51,175 bases of DNA from Pseudomonadota bacterium (GTDB taxonomy: Bacteria; Desulfobacterota; Binatia; Binatales; Binataceae): the NCBI GenBank assembly GCA_021325355.1, contig JAJPHI010000012.1:1-51175 (forward strand). The letters are read 5' to 3'. How positions within the stretch are numbered: the stretch's first letter is position 1; each line of letters opens with the position of its first letter. Below the pieces are notes generated by a model. That model was not told the origin of the DNA and did no database searches. It saw only the letters and a program-made list of their open reading frames with translations. Position numbers and translations under genes: made by a program. Of this stretch, positions 8,133-18,185 are shown piece by piece.

Positions 8133-8855
8133 CGACCTGCGAAAAAGCGGCCGGCGCCATACGTCACCAGCGCGGCTGCGACACCGATCCCCATGCTCTC
8201 GAGTCCGCTGAGCCACCATCGACGCGCGGTCACCCGGGTCTTTATCGCGCCGACGAGAAACAGAGTGAGGACGGTGGCGATCGCCGAAACCAGGATTCCC
8301 GCCGGCGGCGCGACAATCAGGTAAGGCACCAGCGGCACCGCCACCCACCAGATAGGCCGCGCCGACGATACCGGCCGAACGCGAGGGCGGATCGGTTGCG
8401 TCGGCGCCGAAGCCGAGCTCCTCGCGCATCATGACGTTGCGCCAGCGCGTCTTGTCCGCCGTGATATGGGCGACGATCTGATCCAGCAGCGCGCCGCCAA
8501 AGCCCTTCTGCCGATAGATCGCGCGCACCTCGTCGCGCTCGCGGTCCGGCCAGCGATTGATTTCGTCGTGCTCGCGCTGCTCCTCGCTGCGGTAAAATTC
8601 GTACTGCGCGCGGGCCGAAGCGTAGCTCGCAAGGCCCATCGAGACCGCGCCGCCCAACATCTCCGATAGTCCCGCCATCACCACGACTTTCTGACTCGAG
8701 AAGGCCGCCGCGACCCCGGAAGTTACGGCAAAGGCTGCCACCAGCCCGTCGTTCAGGCCCAGGATCGAATCGCGCAGCCAGGTGCCGCCCGGCGCGTGCG
8801 CCTTCTCGGTATGCTGCTCCGGCCTGCGCCGTGAAATCGCCTGATCCATCGGCAA
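8129..8855 (-). pseudogene. VIT1/CCC1-family iron/manganese transporter, frameshifted
   Basis: The N-terminal part (from ATG 8855) has family features: RDSILGLNDGLVAAFAVTSG (first helix), the GAVSMGLASY helix and the cytosolic metal-binding segment EREHDEI...RDEVRAIYRQKGF. The frame breaks near 8344-8346 in a GGG run. In the next frame the protein continues correctly: VAVPLVPYLIVAP, AIATVLTLFLVGAIK and ESMGIGVAAALVTYGAG, ending at 8129. Ignoring one extra base gives about 241 residues and the expected five helices. Left in frame, the first part runs into nonsense across the Rieske gene. Either the gene is inactivated or a G was gained in sequencing or assembly. The family moves Fe2+/Mn2+ across membranes. 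Confidence 0.8.
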
Positions 8856-8868
8856 ACTTCCCGCGAGG

Positions 8869-9639
8869 CTAAGCGCGCGTCAGATTCCGCGTCGCCCAGC
8901 GCCGTTCGACGCGCGCCCTGATCGCCAGGTAGTCGCGCACGATCCGCCGCGCCTCGCTGCGGCTCGGGCGTGCGCCGAGGTAATTATAAAGAAAACGCAG
9001 GCGCCGCGCGCGTGACACGAACCGTCCGATGCTGCGATCGAGATGCACCAGGTTGGTCAGACGCCGGCGCCACGATACCCGGCCGACCGCGCGAAAATCC
9101 TCGAGATCGACAAAATACAACACGAACCGCTCGCCTGCCCGCTCGACCATCAGATTGGTCTCCTGCATGTCGCGAGTATAGATCCCGGCGTCGTGCAACC
9201 GGCGGATCTCAGCCGCCACCTGACGCGAGGCCTCCTTGCGGAAGGCGGGGGTGTAACGACGACCAAGGGTGGCTTCGCTCAGCACGCGCGGCGCGCGCAG
9301 CGCCTCCGTCACGACGTAAGTTGCGCGGACCGCGCCCCATCGCCGCGCTTCACCGACCAGGAGTGGCCTCGGATGACAGAACTTATCGGCCGCCAGCAGC
9401 GCGGCGCCGCGCAGCGCGCGTCGGCCCCGCGAGCCTGTCAGCCCAACCAGCAGGCCGTGCAGGTAGCCGCGGGTCTTGACCTGTTTGACGAACGCCGCGC
9501 GGCCGTCGACGCAGACCATGCCGGCACGCGTGCGGTCGGTTTGCTTGTTCTGGGCAAAGTGTGGCCCGTCAATAAGCGCGTCCAGCCTCGTCTGCAGCGA
9601 CCGCCATTGCGGGTCGGCGTACAGAATTCGGAACGCCAT
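8869..9639 (-). CDS. Lipopolysaccharide kinase (Kdo/WaaP) family protein
   Basis: 256 residues with a protein-kinase-like fold. Visible elements are a likely ATP-binding Lys (VKQV, Lys52), the catalytic loop RLHDAGIYTRDMQETNLMV with Asp157 and Asn162, and the metal-binding Asp178 in YFVDLED. The basic C-terminal region (RRLRFLYNYL) is usual in this family. Members phosphorylate Kdo or heptose of the LPS core at the inner membrane; kdsB at 38865 shows the cell makes Kdo. Upstream of the VIT1 gene by 13 bases on the same strand. The exact acceptor sugar is unknown. Confidence 0.85.
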   Translation of the reverse strand: MAFRILYADPQWRSLQTRLDALIDGPHFAQNKQTDRTRAGMVCVDGRAAFVKQVKTRGYLHGLLVGLTGSRGRRALRGAALLAADKFCHPRPLLVGEARRWGAVRATYVVTEALRAPRVLSEATLGRRYTPAFRKEASRQVAAEIRRLHDAGIYTRDMQETNLMVERAGERFVLYFVDLEDFRAVGRVSWRRRLTNLVHLDRSIGRFVSRARRLRFLYNYLGARPSRSEARRIVRDYLAIRARVERRWATRNLTRA

Positions 9640-9706
9640 TAACCGCCAGCAGCATCAAACAAATTGATTGGTCTCGCGTCGATAAGCGATCGTCGAGAAA
9701 CCCGGA

Positions 9707-10723
9707 CTAGCCGTTGAACTCCCGGCAGAGGCGCATCCAGTCTTGGTCCTCGAACGCGGTCCGATACGGCAGATACAGCGACACGCGGTCGAGCAGGCCG
9801 TCAAAGCGCTCCCTGAGCTTAGCGCCGATATTCTCGTAAGTGCCGGTCACCGCGTAGGTGTCGAGCATCTCGTCGGTGATCAGTTTCGGCATCGAGGCCC
9901 AATCGCCTTTCGCCGTCATGGCGTTAAGCTGTGCAGCAACGTCGCCCCATCCGTGGGTATCGAGCACGACCTGGTAGGTCCGCGTCGAGGCATAAAAGGA
10001 AATCTGCTGACGGACGCCGGCGCGGGCGCGTTCGAGCTCTTCGTCGTTGCGACCGACGATGCAGAACGCGCTGGTGAAAATCGTGAAATCCTTGCGCGAG
10101 CGGCCGGACTTGCGGAGCCCTTCTTCGACGTGCGGCAGCAGGAACTCGCGCAGATACTTCGGCGAGGTAAACGGATGCGCGTGGAGGCCGTCGCAATGTT
10201 CACCGGCGAGCCGCAGGATATGCTCATTGACGCCCGCTATATAAATCGGAATCGGGTAGTTGTGCGGCTTGGGCGCGAAGAACGGCGTCATCAGCGACAA
10301 ATTGAAGTATTTGCCCTGAAACGACAGCTTCTTGCCGCCCTCCGCCCAGCATTTGAAGATCGCCTTCAGCGCGAGAACATATTCCCGCAGCTTCGGCACG
10401 GGCGCTTCCCATTTAACGCCGTAGCGCCGCTCGATATGCCCCTTCACCTGCGTGCCGAGGCCGAGGATAAAGCGGCCCTTGGACAGCGCCGCGAGGTCCC
10501 AGGCGGTATAGGCGGTGCTCATCGGGCTGCGCGGGAAGGCGATCGCGACGGCCGGACCCATCTTGATGCGGCTGGTGTGCTCCGCAGCGATCGCGAGCGG
10601 CAGGAAACCGTCGTTGCCCGCTTCCATCGACCAGATGGCATCGAAGCCTAGCTGTTCGGCCTTCCTGGCCTCGGCGGCAACTTCACTCAGGTCGCGCGTG
10701 CTGATTCCGGTATCGAGCTTCAT
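9707..10723 (-). CDS. LLM-class flavin/F420-dependent oxidoreductase
   Basis: 338 residues from the ATG at 10723, with GGGAG upstream; a longer frame adds 26 unlikely residues. A bacterial-luciferase-like TIM barrel: LDTGISTRDLSEVAAEARKAEQLGFDAIW at the start, then KMGPAVAIAFPRSP, the signature LSKGRFILGLGTQVKGHIERRYG and PIPIYIAGVNEHILRLAGEHCDGLHAHPF. The pattern is that of actinobacterial-type F420-dependent oxidoreductases; the true cofactor (F420 or FMN) cannot be told here. One of three non-adjacent LLM genes in the window. It may act on xenobiotic or lipid substrates (inference). Confidence 0.9.
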   Translation of the reverse strand: MKLDTGISTRDLSEVAAEARKAEQLGFDAIWSMEAGNDGFLPLAIAAEHTSRIKMGPAVAIAFPRSPMSTAYTAWDLAALSKGRFILGLGTQVKGHIERRYGVKWEAPVPKLREYVLALKAIFKCWAEGGKKLSFQGKYFNLSLMTPFFAPKPHNYPIPIYIAGVNEHILRLAGEHCDGLHAHPFTSPKYLREFLLPHVEEGLRKSGRSRKDFTIFTSAFCIVGRNDEELERARAGVRQQISFYASTRTYQVVLDTHGWGDVAAQLNAMTAKGDWASMPKLITDEMLDTYAVTGTYENIGAKLRERFDGLLDRVSLYLPYRTAFEDQDWMRLCREFNG

Positions 10724-10823
10724 TGGTTGCGTCTCCCGCGATGGCGCATCAGTGGGCGCATCGTAACAGATGAAGCGAAGGTGCGAAAACTTCTCCGCCA
10801 CGCCGCGCCGTTGGTCGGGTGGC

Positions 10824-11633
10824 TCAGGCCGGATGAGGCGCCGCCGCCGCCACTTTCAGCAGTTCGGCGGGATAGTCGCTCATGATCCCATCGACGCCCA
10901 TCTGCAGCAGTTCGCGCATCTGCGACGGTTCGTTGATCGTCCAGACGTGGACTTCGATGCCGCAGGCATGCGCAGCCGCGACCAGCTCAGGCGTGGCTAG
11001 CCGCGCGCCGCGCGCCGCGGGCGGGATCTGTAAGGCGTTGCCGGGCGGCGCATAATGCGCATCCCGCGTCTGCATCGCGGCCACGAACATCGCCACTTCG
11101 GCAGCGGCGAAGTTGGTCGGCACGCCGGGCGCGAGCCGCCGTACTTCGGCCAGCGGCTCCTGATGCTCGCTCGCGATCAACACGCGCCGGCTCATCCCGG
11201 TGCTGTGGATGATGTCTAGCGTCGCCGCGGTGACGCTCGGCGTGACCTGCTTGACCTCGATCACGAAAAACTCCGATCGCAGTTCGCTCAGCACCTCGCG
11301 AAGGGTGGGAATCCTTATCCCCGCGCCGCGAAACGGATGACCGCCGTCCCGAGCGAAATGGTAACCCGCATCGAGCGCCTGTAACTGACTCAGAGTGAGT
11401 TCCTTGAGCAGGCCCTCACGACCGGTGATGCGCTCCAGCTCCGGATCATGAAACACGACGATTTTGCCGTCGCGCGTCATGTGCACATCCAGCTCAATAT
11501 AGGGTGCGCCGAGGCGCGCAGCCGCGCGAAACGCCGGCAGCGTATTCTCAGGGAAGGCGCCGCTATCGCCGCGATGAGCAAAGATGCGGGGCCGTGGCGG
11601 CGCGAAGAAATCGGTTTCGAGTTCCGGCGTCAT
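10824..11633 (-). CDS. Glycerophosphodiester phosphodiesterase
   Basis: 269 residues, a complete GDPD TIM barrel. Catalytic residues are in FAHRGDSGAFPENT (His20, Arg21), YIELDVHMTRDGKIVVFHD (Glu47, Asp49, His62) and the downstream FVIEVKQ strand. It hydrolyses glycerophosphodiesters to glycerol 3-phosphate and an alcohol. There is no signal peptide, so the cytoplasm is likely. AGGAT eight bases before the ATG supports the start. Between an M23 peptidase and an LLM gene on the same strand, each separated by about 70-100 bases. Confidence 0.94.
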   Translation of the reverse strand: MTPELETDFFAPPRPRIFAHRGDSGAFPENTLPAFRAAARLGAPYIELDVHMTRDGKIVVFHDPELERITGREGLLKELTLSQLQALDAGYHFARDGGHPFRGAGIRIPTLREVLSELRSEFFVIEVKQVTPSVTAATLDIIHSTGMSRRVLIASEHQEPLAEVRRLAPGVPTNFAAAEVAMFVAAMQTRDAHYAPPGNALQIPPAARGARLATPELVAAAHACGIEVHVWTINEPSQMRELLQMGVDGIMSDYPAELLKVAAAAPHPA

Positions 11634-11702
11634 CTCGATATCCTACGATGCGGCCGCGCCGATCGCGAGCACGCAGCGCGCCCGGCCGGATAATCGCTCA
11701 GC

Positions 11703-13145
11703 CTAGCGTAGAACGGAGCTGCGGCCGCTGACCGGGAGCAGCGCGGCCGGCGCCCTGGCGAAGCTTTCAGAGGCGGTCGTCAGGCGCGCCGCGCGGCTGC
11801 CGCGCGTCGGGGTATAGGCGGTCGTCAACACCGCGTTACCCGGAGCCTCGGCCGCAGGCAGCGCCACCGCATAGCGCCCGCCGAGCGGGAGCCTTTCGAG
11901 CACGGCGAGGTACTCGCGCCGGAAACTCTCGAAGAGTCCGCGCAAGCGTGGCGAGACCTGATGATGGACGCCCAGCGTCTCGGTCAACGGATTTACGTAC
12001 TGGCCGTCCTTTTCGATCGCATAATGGAGATGCGGTCCGGTAGCGAGTCCGGTGGCACCCACAAGTCCGATCAGCTCACCCACGCTGACGTCTTCGCCCG
12101 GCGCCGTCATGACGCGCGAAAGATGGCCGTAAACCGTAACCACTCCGCCGGAATGCTGGATCCGTACGCACTTGCCGAGTTCGCCGCACCATCCGGCCTG
12201 CTCGACCCGACCGTCGGCAACAGCATGAACCGGCGTGCCATAGCGCGCCGCGAGGTCAACCCCCGTATGTGCGCGGTACTGATGGAGAATCGGATGAAAC
12301 CGATGGTAGCTGAAGCCTGATGAAATGTAATCGAAGTTCAGCGGAAAACGCAGCGCTTCCGCACCGAGCGCGACGCCGTCCGAATTGTAGAGCCGCGGTC
12401 GTCCGTTTTCGTCGGGAAACGCAAAGGCGGTCAGCGTCTTGCCTTGGAAGCTTATCGCCGCGGCTTCGAGACCCGTGGCAAAGCTCGCCGCCCCATCGTG
12501 GCTGACTTTTTCCTGATAGATCAGCTTCACCGCCGCGCCGCGCGGCAGCGAAGTCAATGGATGATAATCGTGAAAAGCGTAGTCGAGGGTGTCGAGAATC
12601 GGCCGTGGTATGGCCTGCCCGCGCGCATCGCGCCAGAAACCGTGGCGCAATTGAAAGGAAATCGCGACGGGGCGCAAAACGTAACGAATCGGTTCCTCGA
12701 CCGTGCGCAAGACCCCTTCGCCATAGGTTTGCTGGCTGACCGCCACCCGCTCATCGAGGGTATAACGCAGACCGCGCAACTCCCCGGTTTCGGGATCGCG
12801 CATCAGCGTCAGCACGTGCCCACGATCGAAGCGCCGGACCTCGGCGCTGCGCGCGAGTGCCGCCGCCCAGCTCGCCGCCGCCTGCCGATCGAGGCCGGCC
12901 TCCTCGAGATACTCCTGAGTCGGCAGACTCCGATCCACGGTCAACGAGATGAGAATCGGCGGCGGCGCCGGATGGGCCGTTACGGGATCATCGATCCAAT
13001 CGCTCTCGATGCGGCCTGCGGTGTCAGGATCGACTTGAGTAATTTGTGATTTACTTGAGCTATCCGGCGCGGGGAGCAAAAGCGTGCGGACCACGGCGAG
13101 CGTCGCCAGGCTTGCCACCACCACCGCAAGGACACACCTACGCAC
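11703..13145 (-). CDS. M23-family murein endopeptidase (MepM-like)
   Basis: 480 residues starting at GTG. One N-terminal transmembrane segment or uncleaved signal (about 5-24) puts the rest in the periplasm. The middle (about 70-270) resembles the OapA/Csd3-type domains of MepM-like proteins. The C-terminal M23 domain (about 275-400) has Zn ligands His293 and Asp297 (HTGVDLA) and His374, with His341 and His372, in YGHLS and GPHLHYAIEKDG. These enzymes cut peptidoglycan cross-links during cell growth. The upstream region is shared with the divergent ruvX. It is not in an obvious operon. Confidence 0.92.
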   Translation of the reverse strand: MRRCVLAVVVASLATLAVVRTLLLPAPDSSSKSQITQVDPDTAGRIESDWIDDPVTAHPAPPPILISLTVDRSLPTQEYLEEAGLDRQAAASWAAALARSAEVRRFDRGHVLTLMRDPETGELRGLRYTLDERVAVSQQTYGEGVLRTVEEPIRYVLRPVAISFQLRHGFWRDARGQAIPRPILDTLDYAFHDYHPLTSLPRGAAVKLIYQEKVSHDGAASFATGLEAAAISFQGKTLTAFAFPDENGRPRLYNSDGVALGAEALRFPLNFDYISSGFSYHRFHPILHQYRAHTGVDLAARYGTPVHAVADGRVEQAGWCGELGKCVRIQHSGGVVTVYGHLSRVMTAPGEDVSVGELIGLVGATGLATGPHLHYAIEKDGQYVNPLTETLGVHHQVSPRLRGLFESFRREYLAVLERLPLGGRYAVALPAAEAPGNAVLTTAYTPTRGSRAARLTTASESFARAPAALLPVSGRSSVLR

Positions 13146-13272
13146 GTTGGATGTTGCCCTTCCCCCGAAGCATCCGGCGCTAGGTTATGTTACCATTCCG
13201 ACCCGATCAAGCAGCGCTTTCTTCCAGGAAATGAAATCGCCTAATATGCGCGATGCCTTGGCATAAGCTGAC

Positions 13273-13683
13273 ATGATCGTCGCCGGGATTGATTATGGTC
13301 GCGCTCGAATCGGCCTCGCGGTTGCTGTCGATGGACGGACCGTGGTGCCGATCGGGGCGATCGCCGAGCGCTCGCGCGCGGCAAGCCTCGAAGTGCTCGG
13401 CCGCCATCTGCGTGAACTTCGCGTCGAGCAGGTGATCGTCGGCCTGCCCCTCAACCGGGACGGCAGCGCCGGACCGCAGGCGCAGGCGGCTGAACGTTTC
13501 GCGGCCGCACTGCGTCAAACCACTGGGCTCCAGATCGCGATGTGTGACGAGCGGCTGACGAGTTTCGAGGCGCGCGAGCGCTTGCGCACCCGGCCCGGCC
13601 GCCCGCGTCGAAACCACGGAACCATCGATGCGATCGCGGCCTGCGCCATTCTGGAGACCTGGCTCGAGAACCACCGCCGATGA
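13273..13683 (+). CDS. ruvX: Putative pre-16S rRNA nuclease / Holliday junction resolvase YqgF
   Basis: 136 residues with an RNase H-like fold. The family signatures are the N-terminal GIDYGRARIGLAV (catalytic Asp7), VIVGLPLNRDGS, the DERLTSFEA strand with a second acidic residue, and NHGTIDAIAA near the end. In E. coli this nuclease matures the 16S rRNA 5' end. It overlaps mltG by four bases (ATGA), a common pairing, and starts the plus-strand cluster that continues to 22587. Confidence 0.94.
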   Translation: MIVAGIDYGRARIGLAVAVDGRTVVPIGAIAERSRAASLEVLGRHLRELRVEQVIVGLPLNRDGSAGPQAQAAERFAAALRQTTGLQIAMCDERLTSFEARERLRTRPGRPRRNHGTIDAIAACAILETWLENHRR

Positions 13684-14684
13684 GACTGCCGGTTATCTTA
13701 CTGGGCCTGGCGACGATCGTCGCGACGGCGCTCACCGCGATTTATCTCGCGAGCCCACCGGCGCGCTTCGCGCAGCCGCGCCGCGTGACCGTTGCGCGCG
13801 GTCAGCCTTTCGGCGCCGTCGCGCGGAACCTGGCGCGCCTCGGCGTCGTTCGCAGCGCCCTGCTGCTCCGATGGTACGCCGAGTGGAAGGGATGCGCGAC
13901 GCAGGTAAAGCCCGGACTTTACGCGTTTGCCGGCGGCGAGGGCTTCGCCCAGGTGCTCGATCATCTGACCCGCGGTGATACGGTTAAAATTGTCGTGACC
14001 ATCCCCGAGGGTATGACGGTCCATCAGATTGGCCAACGCCTGCAGGCGCTCGGCCTGGTTTGCGACAGCGACTTCGACGAGGCGGCCTTTGCCGGACCAC
14101 TGCCGCGGGCTTTGGGCCTCGGCGCCCTCGGCGTCGAAGGTTATCTCTTCCCGGCGACCTATGCCTTTTCACCCGATGCGCGCACCGACGACGTTTTGAC
14201 GGCGATGCTCGCGCGCTTCAACGCCGTACTGACGCCGCGGGTGGCAGCGCGGATGTTCGAGCTGGGTCTCGACGAACGCCAGCTCGTGACTCTCGCCTCG
14301 ATGGTCGAAAAGGAAGCTCAGGTGCCGGGAGAACGCGCGGTGATCGCGAGCGTTTTCCTCAATCGGCTGCACCGGAATATGCCGCTTCAATCCGATCCTA
14401 CGGCGCAATACAATCGCGCAGGCGAGCCGGAACCGGCTCTGAACTCGGTGCATACGGCGTCTGCGTTCAACACTTACTCGATCAGTGGATTGCCGCCGGC
14501 GCCGATCGCCAACCCGGGGTGGCCCTCGATTCAAGCCGTGCTGTATCCAGCGCAAACCGATTATCTGTATTTCGTCGCGCGTCCCGACGGCACCCACATC
14601 TTTTCGCGTACGCTGCGCGATCATGAGGCGGCGATCGCCGCCTTGCGCCGCCTGCGCGCCCGGGAATCCGCCAGGGTCAACTGA
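13680..14684 (+). CDS. mltG: Endolytic murein transglycosylase MltG
   Basis: 334 residues. An N-terminal membrane helix (about 4-25) precedes a LysM-like subdomain and the YceG domain. The catalytic Glu is in LASMVEKEAQVPGER (Glu210 or Glu212), and QSDPTAQYN, NTYSISGLPPAPIANPG and DYLYFVARPDG are family signatures. It cuts nascent glycan strands and so limits their length. Start overlaps the ruvX stop. The last base of its stop is the first base of the next start, so the chain is translationally coupled. Confidence 0.96.
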   Translation: MRLPVILLGLATIVATALTAIYLASPPARFAQPRRVTVARGQPFGAVARNLARLGVVRSALLLRWYAEWKGCATQVKPGLYAFAGGEGFAQVLDHLTRGDTVKIVVTIPEGMTVHQIGQRLQALGLVCDSDFDEAAFAGPLPRALGLGALGVEGYLFPATYAFSPDARTDDVLTAMLARFNAVLTPRVAARMFELGLDERQLVTLASMVEKEAQVPGERAVIASVFLNRLHRNMPLQSDPTAQYNRAGEPEPALNSVHTASAFNTYSISGLPPAPIANPGWPSIQAVLYPAQTDYLYFVARPDGTHIFSRTLRDHEAAIAALRRLRARESARVN

Positions 14685-16192
14685 TGCTGAACCCGATCGA
14701 GTCAATCGCCCGGACCCGCAAACGTCTGGCGCAGCTGGCGGCGACGGAAGCCGCGCTGGTCGGCGTCCTGCCGGTTCTCGCCGCCCTCGCTTTCGCCTAC
14801 TCGACCGACTTTATCGGGGCGACGGCGTGGCAGCGTTGGGGCGTGATTATCCGGCCAGCCGCGGCCAGGAATTTTCATCGGGGCATTCTCGTCCTGGCGC
14901 TCCTCGAACTGATGGCAACCGGATTCCTGATCCTCTTTGCCTGGCGGCGCGCGGCGGGATTCGTCGACGCCGCCGAGAAGGTCGACGAGCTGGTCGGCGC
15001 CCATCAGGAGGTCCTGACTCTCGCGGCTCTGGTCGATCCGTCACATCCGCAGGAGCCGAAGGACCGTTCGCCGCTTTTCGCCCTGCTGTGGCGCCACTGC
15101 ATAAGTCATCTCGAGACCTTCGATCCGCGCCGGGTCTTCAGGTTGGCCATCGTTCCACCTCTTGGCCGCTCAGCGCTCGCCACGCTGGCGATCGCCGCCG
15201 GAGTCGTGCTCACGCTGTTCTTCCTGATGCATCGGCCGACGCCTATCGAAGCCGGGGCTTACGCGCTGCGTGACTTCGCCAATCGCATAGATGTGCCCGG
15301 GGCGAGCAGCGCCGCGCAGCAGATTGCCGAAGCGGCACGCGACGTTGCTAACGATTTGGAAAATCCGCGGGTGCCACCGACTCAGCAGCTTGCCGAACTG
15401 CAGGCGATTCGCCAGGAAATAGCAAAGTTTCAGAACGAGCCGAGCGGTTCGCAGCAGGCCGCGAACGGTTCCGGGGCGGGCAACGGAAACGGCAGCGGCA
15501 ACGGCGCCGGTTCGGGGAACGGATCGGGCAGTGGCAACGGCGGCGGACAGGGTAAAGGTGCGGGCAGCGCGGCCGGCGGCAACGGCGCGGGCACCGGACC
15601 CGGCGGTCAAAACCAGGCCAAAGCGCGCGATCCGCAGTCCGCCCGGATGCAAAAGAGTCTCGATCAGGCGCAGGCGAAGCTCGAGCAGACCGCGACGACC
15701 CAGCAGTCACCGCAGACCGCATCGAATCAGGACAAAAGCGCATCGGGAACCCTCCCGCAGGCCGGCAGTTCGCCGGGAGCGGGCGCCGGCACGAATCCGC
15801 AAGGCAGCGGCCACTCGTTGACGGCGGAAAAAGGCCAACTGGCGCAGAATCAGACGTCGACCAGCGCCGGGACCAATCCCGGCTTTCGCCGCGATTCCGG
15901 CAGCCAGGGCGATACCCACCTCGGCGAGTTTCCGAAACCGGTCAATTACGAACGTTATTACAAACTCGGCGAGCAGGGACCGCCAATCGACCTGAAGGAT
16001 GCCCGATACGTCACCTTCCGCATTCCGGCCGCGACGGTCAGCAAGGGCGGCGAAGGCCGATTGGTCCGCGATAACGGCGCGCCGGTCGCCGCTGCACCAT
16101 ACACCAACGCGCCTTTGAAGCAGGAAGGCAGCCCCGCGACACCGGACGAAGAACAACTGCTGCCACCGCGTTATCGGGACTTGATTCGCTGA
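14684..16192 (+). CDS. Membrane protein with Gly/Asn/Ser-rich linker, MoxR-cluster component
   Basis: 502 residues of no firmly recognised family; gene position and architecture recall DUF4175-like proteins found with MoxR ATPases. Helices are visible near 25-45 and 68-87 and near 165-183 (ALATLAIAAGVVLTLFFLM). After the third helix comes a long periplasmic part: a helical segment with QQLAELQAIRQEIAKF (about 230-245), then about 60 residues of Gly/Asn/Ser repeats (260-310), then Gln/Ser-rich sequence. A C-terminal region (about 420-500) has a more ordered sequence around NYERYYKLGEQGPP. It overlaps mltG and is followed 13 bases later by moxR. It may anchor or present a partner for the MoxR/vWA proteins (inference). 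Confidence 0.7.
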   Translation: MLNPIESIARTRKRLAQLAATEAALVGVLPVLAALAFAYSTDFIGATAWQRWGVIIRPAAARNFHRGILVLALLELMATGFLILFAWRRAAGFVDAAEKVDELVGAHQEVLTLAALVDPSHPQEPKDRSPLFALLWRHCISHLETFDPRRVFRLAIVPPLGRSALATLAIAAGVVLTLFFLMHRPTPIEAGAYALRDFANRIDVPGASSAAQQIAEAARDVANDLENPRVPPTQQLAELQAIRQEIAKFQNEPSGSQQAANGSGAGNGNGSGNGAGSGNGSGSGNGGGQGKGAGSAAGGNGAGTGPGGQNQAKARDPQSARMQKSLDQAQAKLEQTATTQQSPQTASNQDKSASGTLPQAGSSPGAGAGTNPQGSGHSLTAEKGQLAQNQTSTSAGTNPGFRRDSGSQGDTHLGEFPKPVNYERYYKLGEQGPPIDLKDARYVTFRIPAATVSKGGEGRLVRDNGAPVAAAPYTNAPLKQEGSPATPDEEQLLPPRYRDLIR

Positions 16193-16205
16193 TATAGGAG
16201 GATTG

Positions 16206-17230
<1,025 letters not shown>

Positions 17231-17231
<1 letters not shown>

Positions 17232-18130
17232 TGCTCGAGCTGCCGCCGGAACTGACGCCCGCATTCCTCGCTCGTCTCGAACACCTGCGCATCCGTACGC
17301 GGCGCGAATATGCCGGACTCGGCAAGGGTTCCCATCTGTCGCCGCGCCGCGGTTCGTCGCTCGAGTTCAGCGACTTTCGCCATTATGCGGTCGGTGATGA
17401 CTTCCGTTATATCGATTGGGGCCTCTACGGCCGCAGCGACAAGCTCTATATCAAGTTGTTCAAAGAGGAAGAGGATCTGCTGACGTATATTTTCGTCGAT
17501 GCGAGCGCATCGATGGGCCACCCGGGACGCGACCGCAAGTTCGATGCGGCGGTGGCGACGGCGCTGGCAATTGCCTACGTCGCGCTGGCCTCGGGCGACC
17601 GCGTGATGCTGCGCGTACTCGGTGGCCTCGGCACGCCGCCGCCGTCGGCTTTCGTTTACGGCCGCCATCGTATCGTCGAACTCGGCCGCGCTCTGAATGC
17701 GATTAAACCTGCGGGCGAAGTTGATTTCGCTCCCGCTCTCGCCCGCGAACTGATTTCGATTCGCCGCGCCGGCAAGGTCTTCGTCGTCTCGGATTTTCTT
17801 GCCCTGCTGAACTCCGTCGAGCGCGCACTCGGCCTGTTCACCGCCGCCAACATGGACGTCAGCGCGGTGCAGGTCCTCGGCGCGGCGGAGCTCGACGGTC
17901 AGGGTCTCCAGGGCGATGTCGAGGTGGTCGATGCCGAGAGCGGCGAGCGGCTGCGCGTCACGATTGGTCCGCGCGAACGCCGGCAATACCGCGACACCCT
18001 GCTGCGTCTGTCGCATCAGATCCGCGCTTTCTGCACGCGGAGCGGTTTGCGCTATGCGCTCTACACCACTGACCTCGCGTTCGACCGGTTTTTCCTCCAC
18101 GCCGCAACGAGCCTCGGACTGGTTCACTAA
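17231..18130 (+). CDS. DUF58 domain protein (vWA-like)
   Basis: 299 residues. The DUF58 signature runs GSHLSPRRGSSLEFSDFRHY, then GDDFRYIDWGLYGRSDKLYIK and LFKEEEDL. A vWA-like fold carries the MIDAS-type VDASASMG. No membrane segment, so cytoplasmic. The start shares one base with the moxR stop (TGATG), strong evidence of coupling. DUF58 proteins are the commonest MoxR partners. Confidence 0.93.
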
Positions 18131-18185
18131 GGCTGACTCGCCCACGATGACGGCGATGCGGTCCTGCGAGGATTGAGCTGGCGGT

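Noticed and set aside
7812-8855. Single long minus-strand ORF through the Rieske gene
   Set aside because: The second half is frameshifted VIT1 sequence and antisense to the Rieske and argJ ends; it is the result of the frameshift, not a fused protein.
15465-15615. CRISPR or minisatellite in the Gly-rich region
   Set aside because: The repetition is a codon-level Gly/Asn/Ser bias inside a clear ORF; units are irregular and no spacers of constant length exist.
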